5,988 nucleotides of DNA from Devosia equisanguinis (GTDB lineage: Bacteria; Pseudomonadota; Alphaproteobacteria; Rhizobiales; Hyphomicrobiaceae). The notes beneath the pieces are model-generated. The model had not been told where the DNA came from, searched no databases, and saw only the letters and a list, made by a program, of their open reading frames with translations. Positions within the stretch are counted from its first letter, which is position 1, and the number at the start of each line of letters is the position of its first letter. Both the position numbers and the translations under genes were made by a program. Shown here one piece after another: positions 1 to 5,357 of this stretch. Location: positions 1 through 5,988 of the forward strand of contig CAMDMH010000223.1 of the NCBI GenBank assembly GCA_945901835.1. Direction: 5' to 3'.

Positions 1-171
1 CGCCTGACACCGCCACTGTCGGGGTGCCGGCGCCGGGGCGATCGAGCCCCGCGAAGTGCGAAGCTTGCGCGATTTTCGTTGCTGGTGCCCCGCCCCTCGC
101 CGCCGACGCCACAGCGTCAGCACCAACCCGAAGCCACCGATCCAGGTCAGAAGTAACGCTCTGCAAAGCAT
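1..171 (-). CDS. Possible partial small membrane-anchored protein, runs off left edge
   Basis: An open frame starts at an ATG at 171-169 and stays open for 57 codons to the left edge. The in-frame stop upstream is the TAA about ten codons before the ATG. Residues 6-21 form one hydrophobic stretch (LLLTWIGGFGLVLTLW), followed by four arginines and a basic, Ala/Pro-rich tail. That pattern fits a single-pass membrane protein with a cytoplasmic basic side. Against it, there is no clear Shine-Dalgarno sequence before the ATG, and codon use is mixed, with AGA and TTA present and less GC-biased third positions than in leuA. I do not recognise the protein. It may be chance open frame in GC-rich DNA; the remaining part outside the window would decide. 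Confidence 0.22.
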   Translation of the reverse strand, partial: MLCRALLLTWIGGFGLVLTLWRRRRGAGHQQRKSRKLRTSRGSIAPAPAPRQWRCQA

Positions 172-529
172 GCGCCAATTCAGAGCACTGCCTACTTATC
201 CATTTTATCCATTGCGGCAGCCGGCAGCCGGCAGGTGGCCTCCTTACCCCGCAGCCGCAACTTCAGCCGGTCGTTTCGAGGACAGGCGTGCCTCCGTCTA
301 GCATAGGCCGCGCGGTGACCGGTACAACGACTTGGGTCAAGACACCGAACCTTCACGATGCAGATCGACTGGTGTGCTGCACGTGCAACGGCACCGTGGC
401 GTAACCCGCGATGGCACAGGCAATTACATGCCGAGTTGGCACAAGCGAATTCGCGCTGCAGCAAAGGCCGAGGCGCAAGTTCAGGCGGTCAAGCGCATGG
501 TTGCCGGGCATTTTGTGTATGGCGTGCCC
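172..529. other. Intergenic stretch without a convincing gene
   Basis: Both strands carry open frames here, but none shows a Shine-Dalgarno sequence, recognisable motifs or protein-like composition. The translations are rich in Cys, Arg, Ser and Pro, as expected from GC-rich noncoding DNA. The stretch holds two short tandem repeats: a 9-bp unit ttatccatt twice at 196-213, and a 7-bp unit ggcagcc at 216-235. The right end merges into the palindromic region downstream of leuA. No tRNA-like cloverleaf was seen. Confidence 0.5.
196..213. repeat. Two tandem copies of a 9-bp unit
   Basis: The unit ttatccatt occurs twice in perfect tandem, at 196-204 and 205-213. It is AT-rich against a GC-rich background and is followed directly by a GC-rich 7-bp tandem (ggcagcc, 216-229, then a partial copy to about 235). 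It lies just upstream of the possible minus-strand ORF starting at 171. No function can be assigned; replication slippage is the simplest explanation. Confidence 0.6.
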
Positions 530-531
530 GG
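504..531. repeat. 7-bp inverted repeat overlapping the leuA terminator hairpin
   Basis: CCGGGCA at 504-510 pairs perfectly with TGCCCGG at 525-531 across a 14-nt loop. Its right arm shares bases 530-531 with the left arm of the stronger hairpin at 530-556, so in RNA the two could form end to end or partly exclude each other. Two adjoining palindromes of this kind are typical of intergenic palindromic repeat elements as well as of compound terminators. Confidence 0.5.
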
Positions 532-556
532 TGTCAGGCCCGGTGGGTCTGACACC
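530..556 (-). terminator. Strong hairpin just downstream of leuA, probable terminator
   Basis: Positions 530-541 and 545-556 form a 12-bp stem with a 3-nt loop. Eleven pairs are Watson-Crick; the remaining pair, 538 with 548, is G-T as read on the plus strand and becomes C-A in the minus-strand transcript, where it would be a mismatch. The hairpin begins 11 nt after the leuA stop codon. There is no U-run on its 3' side in the minus-strand direction, so it is not a textbook intrinsic terminator. It may instead protect the 3' end of the leuA mRNA after Rho-dependent termination, or be part of an intergenic palindromic repeat. The inverted repeat is seen directly; the terminator role is inferred from position. 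Confidence 0.5.
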
Positions 557-567
557 CTTGCGGGGGT

Positions 568-2160
568 TCAGATCCCTTTGATCTTGGCTTCGGGGCCGCG
601 GGGTTGGGCGACGACCTGGCGCTGGCGCTTTATCATCAGTTTCGAGAGGGCGGCCACGTAGGCTTTGGCCGAGGCTACCATGGTATCGGGGTCTGCGGCC
701 TTGGAGCCCACGCTGCGGCCATCCTCCGACAACCGGACCGAGACTTCGGCCTGGGCGTCGGTGCCTTCGGTGACGGCGTGGACCTGATACAGCTCCAATG
801 TCGCCGTGTGCGGCACCAGTTTCTGGATTGCGTTGAAGATCGCATCGACCGGGCCGTTGCCCGTCGATTGGATGGTCTTCTCCTTGCCTTCCACTTCGAG
901 CGTCATGGTCGCGGACTGCGGGCCCTGCGTGCCGGCGACGACCATCATCGAGACCACCTTGATATGGTCTGCGTTGGTCGCGATCTCCTCGTCGACCAGC
1001 GCCTCGATGTCCTCGTCGTAGATAATCTTCTTTCGGTCGGCGAGCGCCTTGAACCGGTTGAAAGCGTCCTCCAGCGCGTTGTCGCCGAGGTCGTAGCCGA
1101 GCTCCTTCAGCTTGGAGCGGAAGGCCGCGCGGCCCGAATGCTTGCCCATCACCAGCGAGGTCTTGGCGACGCCGACGGACTCCGGCGTCATGATCTCGTA
1201 GGTCTGGGTGTGCTTGAGCATACCGTCCTGGTGGATGCCGCTCTCGTGCGCGAAGGCATTCCGGCCGACGATCGCCTTGTTGTACTGCACCGGGAACGAG
1301 GTGGCTGCCGCGACGAGCTTCGATGCGCGGGTCAGCATGGTCGACTCGATGCCGGTGGCGTAGGGCAGCACGTCGGCGCGGGTCTTGATCGCCATCACGA
1401 TCTCTTCGAGCGCGGCATTGCCCGCGCGCTCGCCGATGCCGTTGATGGTGCACTCGATCTGCCGCGCACCAGCCCGCACGCCGGCCAGCGAGTTGGCGAC
1501 GGCGAGGCCGAGGTCATTGTGGCAGTGGGTCGAGAAGATCGCCTTGTCGGCGTTCGGCACGCGCTCGATCAGCATCTTGAAGAGGGCGTAATACTCGTCC
1601 GGCACGGTGTAGCCGACTGTATCGGGGATATTGATCGTCGTCGCACCGGCCTTGATCGCGGTCTCGACGCATTGGCAGAGGAATTCATGCTCGGTGCGGG
1701 TCGCGTCCTCGGCGGACCACTCAACGTCGTCGGTGAAGGCGCGCGCGCGGGAGACCTGGGCGCGGACCATGTCGAGCACCTCGGCCGGCTCTTTCTGGAG
1801 CTTGTATTTCATGTGGATCGGCGAGGTGGAGATGAACGTGTGGATGCGCGGGCGCCGGGCGTGACGCACCGCCTCGCCGCAGCGTTCGATATCCTTGGCG
1901 CCGGCACGGGCGAGGCCGCAGACCGCTGCGTTCTTGACGCGCTTGGCGATCTCGGAGACGGCCTCGAAGTCGCCGTCGGAGGCGATCGGGAAGCCGGCTT
2001 CGATGACGTCGACGCCCATCTCGTCGAGCAGATCGGCGACCTCGAGCTTCTCCTCGAAGGTCATGGTGGCACCGGGCGACTGCTCGCCGTCGCGCAACGT
2101 CGTGTCGAACATGATGATGCGGCCGGTATCTGCGCCGGCATTGGCGGAATCGTTCGTCAT
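568..2160 (-). CDS. leuA: 2-isopropylmalate synthase LeuA
   Basis: This enzyme condenses acetyl-CoA with 2-oxoisovalerate to give 2-isopropylmalate, the first committed step of leucine synthesis, in the cytoplasm. The 530-residue length fits the bacterial LeuA family (about 510-530). The N-terminal TIM barrel carries the signature DTTLRDGEQ at residues 19-27, with catalytic Arg23 and metal ligand Asp24. The metal-binding HCHND is at 212-216, and the GIGERAGN loop at 241-248 ends in Asn248, the likely further metal ligand. The linker motif HESGIHQDG is at 305-313. From about residue 405 onward lies the LeuA regulatory (dimer) domain, with GNGPVDA and a late DPDTMVASAKAYVAAL segment, the region where leucine binds for feedback inhibition. 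The ATG at 2160 has AGGA at 2170-2173, nine bases upstream. The gene is complete and monocistronic in this window. It has a Leu-rich leader ORF upstream and a hairpin just downstream. No key residue is missing. Confidence 0.97.
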   Translation of the reverse strand: MTNDSANAGADTGRIIMFDTTLRDGEQSPGATMTFEEKLEVADLLDEMGVDVIEAGFPIASDGDFEAVSEIAKRVKNAAVCGLARAGAKDIERCGEAVRHARRPRIHTFISTSPIHMKYKLQKEPAEVLDMVRAQVSRARAFTDDVEWSAEDATRTEHEFLCQCVETAIKAGATTINIPDTVGYTVPDEYYALFKMLIERVPNADKAIFSTHCHNDLGLAVANSLAGVRAGARQIECTINGIGERAGNAALEEIVMAIKTRADVLPYATGIESTMLTRASKLVAAATSFPVQYNKAIVGRNAFAHESGIHQDGMLKHTQTYEIMTPESVGVAKTSLVMGKHSGRAAFRSKLKELGYDLGDNALEDAFNRFKALADRKKIIYDEDIEALVDEEIATNADHIKVVSMMVVAGTQGPQSATMTLEVEGKEKTIQSTGNGPVDAIFNAIQKLVPHTATLELYQVHAVTEGTDAQAEVSVRLSEDGRSVGSKAADPDTMVASAKAYVAALSKLMIKRQRQVVAQPRGPEAKIKGI

Positions 2161-2169
2161 GGGTGTGGT

Positions 2170-2173
2170 TCCT
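2170..2173 (-). promoter_or_regulatory. leuA Shine-Dalgarno sequence
   Basis: Read on the minus strand this is AGGA, nine bases before the leuA ATG, within TTTTCCAGGA (2179-2170). It fixes the start codon at 2160. The same ten bases are complementary at nine positions to the first leucine-codon block of the leader ORF (2327-2336), so this site may be masked by long-range pairing. Confidence 0.7.
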
Positions 2174-2265
2174 GGAAAACTTTAGCTTTTCGAGCACAAC
2201 GGGGTGCTGAGATCAATCGCCGCGAGCGTTGCGTGGCTGGCGTCACTGCATCCCCTGAGCGGCCG

Positions 2266-2285
2266 GCCCTGCGGGACCGCAGAGC
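2266..2285 (-). promoter_or_regulatory. Stable hairpin between leader stop and leuA, attenuator element
   Basis: In the minus-strand RNA, GCTCTGCG (2285-2278) pairs with CGCAGGGC (2273-2266) around the tetraloop GTCC. This gives eight consecutive pairs with one G-U. It begins two bases after the leader ORF stop. It has no following U-run, so it is not itself a classic terminator. Its place fits the pause or antiterminator stem seen in ribosome-mediated attenuators. A further 6-bp pairing is possible between the end of the leader ORF (2300-2305) and 2252-2257, enclosing this hairpin. The stem is seen directly; its role is inferred. Confidence 0.5.
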
Positions 2286-2286
2286 A

Positions 2287-2409
2287 TCAGGCGACGGCCC
2301 AGGGGCCTCTAAGCAGCAGAAGAAGCTTTGCCAGGAGTAGCGCAGCAGCCGTCGCCGCGCCGCGTGTGCGGGTCGGGAACAAGGCCGGGGCATAGGAGCC
2401 GGTGCGCAT
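2287..2409 (-). CDS. leu leader peptide (leucine attenuator), 40 aa
   Basis: A 40-codon ORF begins at ATG 2409-2407 and ends at TGA 2289-2287, 126 bases before leuA. Residues 24-33 read LLLAKLLLLL: three leucines (CTA CTC CTG), Ala-Lys, then five more (CTT CTT CTG CTG CTT), followed by RGPWAVA. Eight leucine codons in ten, placed in front of leuA and before a stable hairpin, match leader peptides that sense charged leucyl-tRNA in proteobacterial leu operons. When leucine is scarce the ribosome would stall in 2311-2340 and change the RNA fold to allow leuA expression. The ATG is the first start after an in-frame TAA at 2442-2440. Its Shine-Dalgarno is weak (GAG/CGAGA a few bases upstream). The peptide itself probably has no function. 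The ORF is directly visible; the regulatory role follows from the known class. Confidence 0.85.
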   Translation of the reverse strand: MRTGSYAPALFPTRTRGAATAAALLLAKLLLLLRGPWAVA

Positions 2410-2413
2410 AAAT

Positions 2414-2427
2414 CTCGAGTCTCGAGT
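2414..2427. repeat. Tandem 7-bp repeat ctcgagt x2 at the leader ribosome-binding region
   Basis: The unit ctcgagt occurs twice, at 2414-2420 and 2421-2427. Each copy contains the palindrome CTCGAG. It lies just upstream of the leu leader ATG on the minus strand, in the 5' untranslated part of that transcript, where the only purine-rich ribosome-binding candidate is found. The palindromes could form a small stem that limits leader initiation, but this is speculative. Confidence 0.45.
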
Positions 2428-2438
2428 ACGGTTGGCGG

Positions 2439-2468
2439 ATTAGTGCCGCCTCACCGCGCATTGTGCAA
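2439..2468 (-). promoter_or_regulatory. Candidate promoter of the leu leader-leuA transcript
   Basis: Read on the minus strand, TTGCAC (2468-2463) resembles a -35 element. After an 18-bp spacer comes ACTAAT (2444-2439), a weak -10 element. Transcription would start near 2432, giving a 5' untranslated region of roughly 20-25 nt before the leader ATG, a normal layout for an attenuator. Alphaproteobacterial housekeeping promoters are poorly conserved at -10, so this is a plausible rather than firm call. Confidence 0.35.
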
Positions 2469-2512
2469 GCAATTTCGTTAAGGAGGGGAAAATGGCGCCA
2501 CGCACGATTTCC

Positions 2513-2527
2513 TGGTGCGGAGCACCA
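2513..2527. repeat. 6-bp perfect inverted repeat with 3-nt spacer
   Basis: TGGTGC (2513-2518) and GCACCA (2522-2527) are separated by GGA. The repeat lies in the divergent region between the leu leader and the monooxygenase gene, about 95 bases before the monooxygenase start. It could be a small operator or just a hairpin; nothing in the sequence picks between these. Confidence 0.35.
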
Positions 2528-2566
2528 AGACTGCGCCTTCCTGTCACGCAAATTGTCTGTGTCCCC

Positions 2567-2599
2567 AATTTCCCTTACGGGGGTAGGATCGGGGAAATT
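2567..2599. promoter_or_regulatory. Inverted repeat before the monooxygenase gene, possible operator or 5'-UTR hairpin
   Basis: AATTTCCC (2567-2574) is the exact complement of GGGAAATT (2592-2599) across a 17-nt G-rich spacer. The right arm ends seven bases before the G-run (2606-2612) that serves as ribosome-binding site for the ATG at 2620. A dyad with this arm spacing could bind a dimeric regulator or form an RNA stem next to the ribosome-binding site. No regulator gene lies in the window to support the first option. Confidence 0.4.
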
Positions 2600-2619
2600 C
2601 AAACCGGGGGAGCGGTCCA

Positions 2620-3978
2620 ATGGCAGATGCTCGCGCTGATCGCATGCACCTTGGGGTGTTCTTCAATCACACAGGGCATCACATTGCCTCGTGGCGGCAT
2701 CCGAAGGCGGACGCCGACGCCGGCATCAACATCGACCACTACGTGCGGCTGGCGCAGATAGCGGAGGCGGCAGGGCTCGATTTCCTGTTCTTCGCGGATT
2801 CGGCGGCGACAGCCGAACGAACGCGGGAATCTCTCAAGCGCTCTGCCCAGTACACGGCCTATTTCGAGCCGACGACGCTGCTCGGCGCGCTCGCGATGGT
2901 GACCAAGCGGATCGGCCTCGTGGCGACCGCGACAACGTCCTACAACGAGCCCTACAACGTCGCGCGCCGGTTCGCTTCGCTGGACCACATCTCGAAGGGG
3001 CGCGCGGCCTGGAACGTCGTCACTTCGGGCAACGCGTCGGAGGCGCCGAACTTCGGCCGCGACGAGCACTACGAGCACGAGGACCGCTACGACCGCGCGC
3101 ACGAGTTCGTGAAGGTCGTACACGGCCTGTGGGACAGCTGGGACGATGACGCGTTCCCGCGCGACAAGGCGTCGGGCGTGTTCCTCGATCCCGACAAGAT
3201 GCACCACCTCAACCACCGGGGGGAACACTTCAAGGTGCGCGGGCCGCTCAACATACCCAGGCCGGTCCAGGGCTATCCGGTGATCTTCCAGGCTGGCACC
3301 TCGGCAGCCGGCCGCGAACTCGCGGCTGAGACCGCGGAGGGTGTCTTCACGTCGAACCTGACAGCGGAGACGCAAAAGGAGCACTATGACGACGTGAAGG
3401 GCCGGATGCACAAGTTCGGCCGCACGCCCGACCAGATGGTGATTCTGCCGGGACTGACCGCCGTGGTCGCGCCGACACGCGAGGAAGCGCGAGCAAAGTG
3501 GGACTATCTGCAATCGTTGATCCATCCGCAGGTCGGCATGGACTACCTGACGATGCTGCTCGGCACCGATCTGACGGCGTTGGGACTAAAGCCCGAGGAT
3601 CCGTTCCCGCAGTTGGAAATGCACGCGAAGGTGACCAGCCAGGGCATGTTCCGCAACATCATGACGACCGCGGCGCGCGAGAACCTGACGGTTCGGCAGA
3701 TGTGGGAGCGGCTCGCTGGAAGCCGCGGCAAGGCCACGATGATCGGCTCGGTGAAGGACGTCGCCGACGAGATGGAGCACTGGTTCGGGATGGGCGCGTG
3801 CGACGGGTTCATCCTGCAGCCGAGCTATCTGCCGGGGGAACTGGACGACGTGTGCCAACTCCTGGTGCCCGAGTTGCAACGCCGCGGCGTTCTGCGGGTG
3901 GGCTACGAAGGGGCAACGCTGCGCGAGCACATGGGATTGAAGCGGCCGCGGAGCCGGTACGATCACGCAGCAGGCTGA
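2620..3978 (+). CDS. FMN-dependent monooxygenase, NtaA/SnaA/DszA family
   Basis: This is a 452-residue, full-length flavin monooxygenase of the bacterial luciferase-like superfamily. Such enzymes use FMNH2 supplied by a separate reductase and O2 to attack C-N or C-S bonds in chelators, sulfones or heterocycles; they are cytoplasmic. Family features are clear: the N-terminal strand MHLGVFFNHTGHH (9-21) with WRHP (25-28); FADS at 58-61; EPTTLLGALA at 83-92; the GLVATATTSYNEPYNVAR segment (99-116); the SLDHISKGRAAWNVVTS signature (120-136); and NFGRDEHYEHEDRYDRA (144-160), whose EDRYDRA part matches the usual ERYxRA flavin-site motif. YPVIFQAGTSAAGR later contacts the flavin phosphate in relatives. 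The start at 2620 has GGAG at 2609-2612, seven bases upstream; Met9 (2644) is a weaker alternative. No flavin reductase lies in the window. The substrate is unknown; the downstream binding-protein genes suggest an imported compound. Confidence 0.93.
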   Translation: MADARADRMHLGVFFNHTGHHIASWRHPKADADAGINIDHYVRLAQIAEAAGLDFLFFADSAATAERTRESLKRSAQYTAYFEPTTLLGALAMVTKRIGLVATATTSYNEPYNVARRFASLDHISKGRAAWNVVTSGNASEAPNFGRDEHYEHEDRYDRAHEFVKVVHGLWDSWDDDAFPRDKASGVFLDPDKMHHLNHRGEHFKVRGPLNIPRPVQGYPVIFQAGTSAAGRELAAETAEGVFTSNLTAETQKEHYDDVKGRMHKFGRTPDQMVILPGLTAVVAPTREEARAKWDYLQSLIHPQVGMDYLTMLLGTDLTALGLKPEDPFPQLEMHAKVTSQGMFRNIMTTAARENLTVRQMWERLAGSRGKATMIGSVKDVADEMEHWFGMGACDGFILQPSYLPGELDDVCQLLVPELQRRGVLRVGYEGATLREHMGLKRPRSRYDHAAG

Positions 3979-4002
3979 CGGTCTCGTCCGGTTCGACGAC
4001 GG

Positions 4003-4032
4003 CAATGGCCGCAATGGCCGCAATGGCCGCAA
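4003..4032. repeat. 9-bp tandem repeat, 3.3 copies
   Basis: The unit caatggccg is repeated perfectly three times (4003-4011, 4012-4020, 4021-4029), followed by a partial caa to 4032. It begins 25 bases after the monooxygenase stop, in the 246-bp gap before the next gene. The unit is a multiple of three and would encode an Ala-Met-Ala type repeat, but it is outside any credible ORF. It is likely to vary in copy number by slippage. Confidence 0.85.
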
Positions 4033-4096
4033 GTGTCATCCTTTTGCTGGATTGCACAGGTTGGATACCGGTGAGAAAAACGTCACGTATTGGGAC

Positions 4097-4104
4097 TGAC
4101 GTCA
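4097..4104. repeat. 8-bp palindrome TGACGTCA
   Basis: TGACGTCA is a perfect palindrome in the gap between the monooxygenase and the TAXI-like gene. A related half-site, ACGTCACG, lies at 4080-4087, so the ACGTCA core occurs twice within 25 bases. The spacing is compatible with a small operator for the downstream binding-protein genes, 121 bases before their start. It may equally be chance in a short intergenic region. Confidence 0.3.
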
Positions 4105-4213
4105 AAAGCCCGGAACGTGGCGACTGTCGGCCGTAGTTGTTCCTTCAGATTTGCATGATAGTCGATTTGGCCGGTCTTTCGTCTCGTTCATCGACCGCTC
4201 GATCGCATCAATT

Positions 4214-4219
4214 GAGGAG
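4214..4219 (+). promoter_or_regulatory. Ribosome-binding site of the TAXI-like gene
   Basis: GAGGAG five bases before the ATG at 4225 is the clearest Shine-Dalgarno sequence attached to a real gene in this window and settles the start codon. No convincing -35/-10 pair was found in the 246-bp gap upstream, so the gene could be read from its own poorly conserved promoter or through from the monooxygenase gene. Confidence 0.7.
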
Positions 4220-4224
4220 CCCAC

Positions 4225-5307
4225 ATGCTTCGTATCTTGGCTTCAGGCCTCGCGGTGATGCTGGGTCTCTCCGCGGTTTGCGATGTGGTTCTGGCACAGA
4301 CCGGCTCGCAGTCCCGGGCACGAGGTGCGGAGTCCCGCGCGAAGGCCAACGAATGGACAGTCGGCCTCGCGGCCGGTCTGCCAGAAGACACGTTCCTCCC
4401 GTTCGCCGCCGAGATCGCGCGCAACCTCAATGAAAGCGGCACCTTGCGCGTGCTGCCGCTGGCCACGCCCGGGGCTGCGAACAACGTCAAGGATCTGCTG
4501 TTCCTCAACGGCATCGATGTCGCCCTGACGCAGACCGACGTGCTGTATCATCTGCGCACGGTGGAAAAGATCCCGCAGATCGAGAAGCGCGTTCAGTACA
4601 TCGCCGCGCTCTACATGTCCGAGATCCACCTCGTCGTGCGGCCGGAAATCAAATCCGTCGAGGATCTCAAAGGCCGCAAGGTCGGTTTCAACGTGCCGGG
4701 CGCGGGGCCTTCGGTTTCGGCGCCGATCGTCTTCGAGCGACTCGGTGTCGCCGTCGAGCCGGTGTTCGTCTCGAACGTGCAAGCGCTGGCGATGATGAAG
4801 TCGGGCGAGATCGCCGGCTTCATGCATAGCGTGGCCAAGCCGAACAATCTGATCGCGGGGTTCGCGAACGACGCGGGCTACAAGCTGCTGCCGATCCCAT
4901 ACGACAAGCTCGACGAGTTCTATTTTCCGGCAGAGCTGACGTCGGCGGACTATCCGAATTTCATCAAGCCCGGCCAGCGGGTGGAGACGGTCGCCGTGCA
5001 AACCGTGCTCGCCGTGCTCGACCGGCCGCAGTCGCCCGACCGTTCGCGCCGGGTGCGGCGGTTCGTGGAGCTGTTCTTCGACCAGTTCGACAAGTTCAAG
5101 GGGCTCGGATATCAGCCGGCGTGGAAAGACGTGAACCTCGCGGCGCAAGTGCCCGGCTGGACGCGACATGAACTCGCAACGGAAAAACTCGCGGAGCTGA
5201 CCAAGAAGCCGCGCGGCACCGGAACACGCGTCGGCGTTATGGCGCCGGCCGAGCAAGAGCGGCTGTTCCTGCGCTTCATGGATTGGGCCAAGCAGCAGCC
5301 GAGATAG
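4225..5307 (+). CDS. TAXI/NMT1-like TRAP transporter solute-binding protein, secreted
   Basis: The protein is 360 residues long. It starts with a Sec-type signal peptide (residues 1-24, hydrophobic core LASGLAVMLGLSA, likely cut after VLA before Gln25). A basic linker then leads to a periplasmic binding fold. Features of the TAXI/NMT1 group are NNVKDLLFLNGIDVALTQTD, VEDLKGRKVGFNVPGAGPS and the later GEIAGFMHSVAKPN segment, which form the two lobes of the ligand cleft. The first glycine-rich TAXI motif is replaced here by VGLAAGLPEDTFLPFA, so it is a divergent member. GAGGAG at 4214-4219 lies five bases before the ATG and supports this start. It would capture a small organic anion in the periplasm. 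No TRAP membrane subunit is visible, and it may work with components beyond the window. It lies 246 bp after the monooxygenase gene and 50 bp before a BMP-type binding protein. Confidence 0.8.
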   Translation: MLRILASGLAVMLGLSAVCDVVLAQTGSQSRARGAESRAKANEWTVGLAAGLPEDTFLPFAAEIARNLNESGTLRVLPLATPGAANNVKDLLFLNGIDVALTQTDVLYHLRTVEKIPQIEKRVQYIAALYMSEIHLVVRPEIKSVEDLKGRKVGFNVPGAGPSVSAPIVFERLGVAVEPVFVSNVQALAMMKSGEIAGFMHSVAKPNNLIAGFANDAGYKLLPIPYDKLDEFYFPAELTSADYPNFIKPGQRVETVAVQTVLAVLDRPQSPDRSRRVRRFVELFFDQFDKFKGLGYQPAWKDVNLAAQVPGWTRHELATEKLAELTKKPRGTGTRVGVMAPAEQERLFLRFMDWAKQQPR

Positions 5308-5357
5308 CTCACCCTCGCGGCACGACGATTTGCGTATCCATTCCGCACGAGGACAGC

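Noticed and set aside
24..404. A 126-codon plus-strand ORF at the left end
   Set aside because: There is no ribosome-binding site, the composition is Cys/Thr/Ser/Pro-rich, no family is recognisable, and competing open frames of similar quality exist on both strands.
562..576. T-arm-like sequence GGGGTTCAGATCCC hinting at a tRNA
   Set aside because: No acceptor, D or anticodon arms can be folded around it, and it contains the leuA stop codon.
353..1453. A 366-codon minus-strand frame overlapping the leuA 3' half
   Set aside because: It is an out-of-frame shadow of leuA on the same strand, with very Arg/Gly/Pro-rich translation and no ribosome-binding site.
604..2340. A 578-codon plus-strand open frame opposite leuA
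   Set aside because: It lies antisense to the complete, motif-rich leuA gene. Its translation is Arg/Gly/Asp/Leu-biased, as expected from the complement of GC-rich codons, and it shows no family motif.
2157..2393. A 78-codon minus-strand ORF whose TGA overlaps the leuA ATG
   Set aside because: The ATGA overlap would suggest translational coupling, but this frame overlaps the leader ORF in another frame, lacks a Shine-Dalgarno sequence, and is Arg/Ser/Pro-rich with no motif. The Leu-rich frame explains the region better.
2599..3525. A 308-codon minus-strand frame opposite the monooxygenase
   Set aside because: It is a shadow of the monooxygenase gene, Arg/Val-rich and without recognisable motifs.
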